Shown here piece after piece: positions 61,090 to 64,000 of a stretch of DNA of 64,000 nt. A model generated the notes under the pieces. It did no database searches. It was not told the origin of the DNA and saw nothing but the letters and a program-made list of their open reading frames with translations. The translations under genes and the position numbers were made by a program. Source of the DNA: AP-15 sp963716115 (GTDB lineage Bacteria > Pseudomonadota > Alphaproteobacteria > ATCC43930 > CGMCC-115725); contig CAVQSZ010000022.1 in NCBI GenBank assembly GCA_963716115.1, positions 1-64,000 of the forward strand, given 5' to 3'. Numbering within the stretch: position 1 is the first letter of the stretch; each line of letters opens with the position of its first letter.

Positions 61090-62145
61090 CTATAGAGGTC
61101 TTGCCTCAATCACGCTGACCGAGCCTCGGGTCGGGATGATTGCGGTCATCTCGAACCCCGCCGCGGTCAGCAGATCGTGAAATTCCGCTCTGGTCCGCAC
61201 GCGGCCGCGGCTGCTTCCATTTACGCTGAGCATGATCAAATCCCTGGAGACCGTGTCGAAGAACCGGAAACCCTCCCGCGGCTCATTCCCGGCAGGCATG
61301 ACCCATTCGATGAGCAAAGCTTTGCCGTTTTCGGCAATCGCCTTTCGGCAGTTTCGCAACAGGATGACGGCTTGGTCATCCCCCCAGCTGACAAGAAAAT
61401 TGGCGAGGACATAGGCATCGCCGCCCTCGGGCACGGTCTCGAACGCATCGCCCGCGACGAAACGGCAACGACCGCCGAGCCCGCCGGCGTCTATCGTCTG
61501 CTGTGCAGCGGCCGCGGCCCGCGGCAGATCGAAGACAATACCGGCCGGCCGGGAATACGCTTTCAGAATTTCGGCCATCAGCGCCCCGTTGCCGCCGCCA
61601 ACGTCGACCACCGTGGCGAATTGCCCAAAATCGTAGGCTTCGACGGCCGGGCGATGCCGGAACGGCCCTTCACTCGCCATCGTCCGATCGAAGAGCAAGC
61701 CGACCTGCGGCTCCTTGATGAGGTACTCCTGCGACGGCATCCCCAGCGCGAGCTGACACCCACTCTCTCCGGTGCGCACGGTTTCGGCCAGCTTGTCCCA
61801 CATCCGGTAAAAGACCCGGCCATGAAGAAGAACCCGCGCTTCCACCGAATCAGGATGCTGCGGCCGCAAATATTCCCCGAGCCCGGTCAGGCGGAACCGG
61901 CTGCCTTCAATCTCGTCGCACACATTCATGCTGACGAGGCCGCGTAAGACACGCTCGAGGACGGCCGCGTCGACCCCGAGCCCGGAGGCAAGCTCGCTCG
62001 CGGTCACCGGACCGTTCTGCGCAAGGCGCTCGGCGAGCCCCAGCTCGGCGGCGACGCAAAGGATTTGGGCGCGCAGGGCGCCGTACGCCGTCTCGAGCAA
62101 TGGCGCGTAGGGCGGCGACGCGTTTGGCGGCTCGGATCCTCGCAT
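61090..62145 (-). CDS. O-methyltransferase (acetylserotonin/hydroxyneurosporene-like)
   Basis: A 351-residue two-domain methyltransferase. The N-terminal winged-helix dimerisation domain has AELGLAERLAQNGPVTASEL and VLERVLRGLVSMNVC. The C-terminal Rossmann domain has TVVDVGGGNGALMAEILKAY, GIVFDLPRAAAAAQQ, FLVSWGDDQAVILLRNCRKA and a catalytic His/Glu region near the end that I cannot assign. It resembles polyketide and carotenoid O-methyltransferases. Only 11 bases separate its stop from the LLM oxidoreductase start, so the two may be one operon. Confidence 0.85.
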   Translation of the reverse strand: MRGSEPPNASPPYAPLLETAYGALRAQILCVAAELGLAERLAQNGPVTASELASGLGVDAAVLERVLRGLVSMNVCDEIEGSRFRLTGLGEYLRPQHPDSVEARVLLHGRVFYRMWDKLAETVRTGESGCQLALGMPSQEYLIKEPQVGLLFDRTMASEGPFRHRPAVEAYDFGQFATVVDVGGGNGALMAEILKAYSRPAGIVFDLPRAAAAAQQTIDAGGLGGRCRFVAGDAFETVPEGGDAYVLANFLVSWGDDQAVILLRNCRKAIAENGKALLIEWVMPAGNEPREGFRFFDTVSRDLIMLSVNGSSRGRVRTRAEFHDLLTAAGFEMTAIIPTRGSVSVIEARPL

Positions 62146-62175
62146 CGTTCAGCCCCCCGTCCCTTATCGGTCAGC

Positions 62176-62814
62176 CTATAACATCGGGGCGCGGCCGACC
62201 ACGGCGATCATCGGGTCGCTCTGGTCCTCGACCCATTCCGCCAGGCGATGGGTTTCGATGCGCTCGAAGCCGGCATGACCCAGGTAGTTCGCGACGAGCC
62301 TCGCATGCCCCGCGTCGTCGAGCGCCCGCCAGACCGCCACCGCCTTGGTCCAGAAGCAGCGGTTCGAGAATGCGATGACGATGGGCGCGCCGGGGCGCAG
62401 CACGCGGGCGATATCGCGCAGCACCGCGACCGGCTGCTGCAAATACTGGATCGAGACGCAGATCATCGCCGCATCGATGCTGTTGTCGGCGAGCGGCGGG
62501 CGGGGGTCGCGGTTGAGGTTCTGAACAAACCAGCGGGAAAGGCGCGGGTTGGCGGCGAGCTCCTCGGCGTTCATGCCGTGGCCGATCACTTGCGCGTAGG
62601 CGATCTCGGGCGGCAGATGGCTGACCCAGCTCGACATCAGATCGAGCAGCACGCCGCCCGCCGGCAGCGCCGCGCGGTAAAATTGGGTCAGCGCCGCGAT
62701 CGCGCCGTCGTCGATGTGCTGGACCAGCCGCGGCGGCTCGTAGAAGAACTCGTCCTCCTCGGCGTCGAGCTTGGCAAAGGCGCCGGGCGGCAGCCCCAGC
62801 GCGGCCTCGTCCAT
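62176..62814 (-). CDS. SAM-dependent methyltransferase-like protein
   Basis: A 212-residue protein with ATG at 62814 (MDEAALGLPPGAFAKLDAEE). GGVLLDLMSSWVSHLPPEIA occupies motif I, although Gly-rich residues are replaced. NSIDAAMICVSIQYLQQPVA is motif IV, and VLRPGAPIVIAFSNRCFWTK follows as expected for type 11 methyltransferases. The modified motif I is a known variant in this subfamily, where SAM binding is unproven. Upstream of the O-methyltransferase on the same strand. Confidence 0.72.
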   Translation of the reverse strand: MDEAALGLPPGAFAKLDAEEDEFFYEPPRLVQHIDDGAIAALTQFYRAALPAGGVLLDLMSSWVSHLPPEIAYAQVIGHGMNAEELAANPRLSRWFVQNLNRDPRPPLADNSIDAAMICVSIQYLQQPVAVLRDIARVLRPGAPIVIAFSNRCFWTKAVAVWRALDDAGHARLVANYLGHAGFERIETHRLAEWVEDQSDPMIAVVGRAPML

Positions 62815-62916
62815 CCCCGGCTCCCGGGTGTTGCGTCGGGTCCACACACTATCAGCGCCGGACGCCGCCGGGAAGGCAGCGCGGGCGCCGACCCCGTCGC
62901 CGCGGCATCCCCGCCG

Positions 62917-62946
62917 TTGACACCCGCCACGCTCCCGCCATAAGTG
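62917..62946 (+). promoter_or_regulatory. Sigma-70-like promoter of the LivJ-type gene
   Basis: A perfect TTGACA at 62917-62922, an 18-base spacer, and TAAGTG at 62941-62946, about 40 bases before the ATG at 62985. Confidence 0.5.
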
Positions 62947-62984
62947 CCCCCGACGCCGGATCGGCGGCGCCAAGGAGACAAGCG

Positions 62985-64000
62985 ATGCGACGACGGACAT
63001 TGCTGCAAGCGGCCGGCGCAGGGCTCGTGGGCCTGGCGCTCCCCTGGGCGCGGCCGAGGGCGCAGGAGAAGCCGATCCGGATCGGCCTGCTGCACGATTT
63101 GTCGGGCCCGTTCGCCGGCGCCGGCTCGGTGCCGCTGTCGATCGGCGCGCAATTGGCGATCGAGCACGTCAACGGCAAGGGCGGGGTGCTCGGCAAATAC
63201 AAGATCGAGGCGGTCACCGCCAACTCGCAGAGCAAGGTCGATGTCGCGATCAACGAGGCCGAGCGCCTGATCAACCAGGCGCAGGTCGACATCATCCTCG
63301 GCGTTTATTCGAGCGCGCACGCGGTGCCGCTCGCCGCCAAGGTCGACGAGCAGAAGAAGATCCTGTGGATCAACAGCGCGATCGCCACCGCCGTGCTCAA
63401 GGACCGCCATCTTCGCTATGTCTTCCGGCCGACGACGCAGTCGGACGCCTATGGCGAGGCGGCGATCTCGTTCCTGGCCGAGAACAGCAAGGCAAAGCTC
63501 GGCATCGAGCCGAAAGACCTCAAGATCGCGCTGATCGACGAGGACGGCCCCTACGGCTCGGCGGTGCAGCAGGCCGACGAAGCGTTCTCGAAGAAGCAGC
63601 AGGTCGGCGCGATCGTGCTCAAGGAATCCTACGCGGCGAGCGCGCCTGACCTCTCCTCGCTGGTGACCAAGCTCAAGCGCGCGCGGCCGAATGTGATCAT
63701 CCACGCCGGCTACAACCCCGACATCACGCTGTTCCTGCGCCAGGCGCGCGAATCCGGGCTGCGGTTCATGACCCTGATCGGCAACGGCGCCGGCTACAGC
63801 CAGCTCGACAAATTGCGCGACACCTTCGGCAACGACGTCGACGATTTCTGCAACATCGATCCGGCGCCCGCCCAGCTCCTCGATCCCAAAAAGCTCGCCC
63901 CCGGCGTCGGCGAGCTGATCCAGGTCATGGTCGAGGGCTACAAGGCCAAGACCCACGCGAACGTGACGCCGACCCACACCTCGATGGGGTTCAACAACAC
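62985..64000 (+). CDS. Branched-chain amino-acid-type ABC transporter substrate-binding protein (partial)
   Basis: The first 338 residues of a LivJ-like periplasmic binding protein; the gene runs off the window. ATG at 62985 follows AAGGAGAC. The N-terminus is a twin-arginine-like signal (MRRRTLLQAAGAGLVGLALP, then RAQEKPIRIG). The mature part has IGLLHDLSGPFAGAGS, GAQLAIEHVNGKGGVLG, VDIILGVYSSAHAVPLA, PTTQSDAYGEAAISFLAEN and DLKIALIDEDGPYG, all typical of the Peripla_BP_6 family. Ligand unknown; relatives bind amino acids, amides or aromatic acids. Confidence 0.9.
   Translation, partial: MRRRTLLQAAGAGLVGLALPWARPRAQEKPIRIGLLHDLSGPFAGAGSVPLSIGAQLAIEHVNGKGGVLGKYKIEAVTANSQSKVDVAINEAERLINQAQVDIILGVYSSAHAVPLAAKVDEQKKILWINSAIATAVLKDRHLRYVFRPTTQSDAYGEAAISFLAENSKAKLGIEPKDLKIALIDEDGPYGSAVQQADEAFSKKQQVGAIVLKESYAASAPDLSSLVTKLKRARPNVIIHAGYNPDITLFLRQARESGLRFMTLIGNGAGYSQLDKLRDTFGNDVDDFCNIDPAPAQLLDPKKLAPGVGELIQVMVEGYKAKTHANVTPTHTSMGFNN

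Noticed and set aside
1..64000. tRNA or rRNA genes
   Set aside because: No cloverleaf with GTTCGA-type T-loop or rRNA-like segment was noticed on either strand by eye. A tRNAscan-type search would settle this.

Overview
The window is very G+C-rich, densely packed chromosomal DNA with the gene content of an alphaproteobacterium, probably of the Rhodospirillales type. The pointers are a class II DAHP synthase behind an aromatic leader peptide, an FAD-oxidoreductase/SelD fusion, CaiB/CitE/crotonase acyl-CoA genes, many dispersed intergenic repeats, and frequent ATGA or GTGA stop/start overlaps. There is no rRNA, tRNA or CRISPR array that I can see. An unusual number of otherwise normal genes are split by single-base frame changes, at least a dozen sites. 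I read most of these as uncorrected consensus indels rather than biology, and I annotate such genes as one CDS with the break stated.

Layout. 1-11.7 kb: nicotinate phosphoribosyltransferase, class II DAHP synthase with a putative attenuator and leader peptide, a broken Doc-like toxin, glutathione reductase, a molybdopterin hydroxylase large subunit, an NHL-repeat protein, a two-gene operon of poorly known proteins (YkoP-like and DUF6197-like), and a DUF35/thiolase pair. 11.8-22.7 kb: a surface-glycan or glycolipid region with two tandem paralogous membrane proteins, a flippase-like membrane protein, a membrane glycosyltransferase, two GT2 enzymes and three methyltransferases. 22.9-27.2 kb: SelD fusion, CobW-type GTPase and a divergent ZnuA-like metal-binding protein. 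27.8-31.8 kb: a tight three-gene operon of an M6 metalloprotease with a Lys/Glu/Asp repeat tail, a companion protein and an ATP-grasp ligase. 31.8-39.7 kb: CitE-like lyase, CaiB CoA-transferase, enoyl-CoA hydratase, CinA-like protein, PASTA protein, acyl-CoA dehydrogenase, metallophosphoesterase and RidA.

39.7-59 kb is an accessory region. It holds intergenic palindromes, an RHS gene split by an IS630-type element, a REP-associated transposase (RAYT) among REP/REPIN palindromes, three copies of a roughly 250-bp repeat, a large multidomain FAD/Fe-S oxidoreductase, two Uma2 genes (one cut short at an AT-rich patch), an ABC exporter, and a run of toxin-antitoxin modules (HEPN/MNT, XRE with a broken HigB-like toxin, Phd/VapC, a second HEPN/MNT, HicAB). 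The last two modules sit inside the dispersed remains of a class III adenylate-cyclase/TPR gene. 59.1-64 kb returns to housekeeping genes: thioesterase, TadA, a luciferase-like oxidoreductase, two methyltransferases, and the start of a branched-chain amino-acid-type ABC substrate-binding protein that runs off the end.

The strongest candidates for something undescribed are the M6 protease/ATP-grasp operon, the leaderless-looking aromatic leader peptide and attenuator in front of the DAHP synthase gene, and the cyclase remnant whose short fragments are each stop/start-coupled to a toxin-antitoxin pair.
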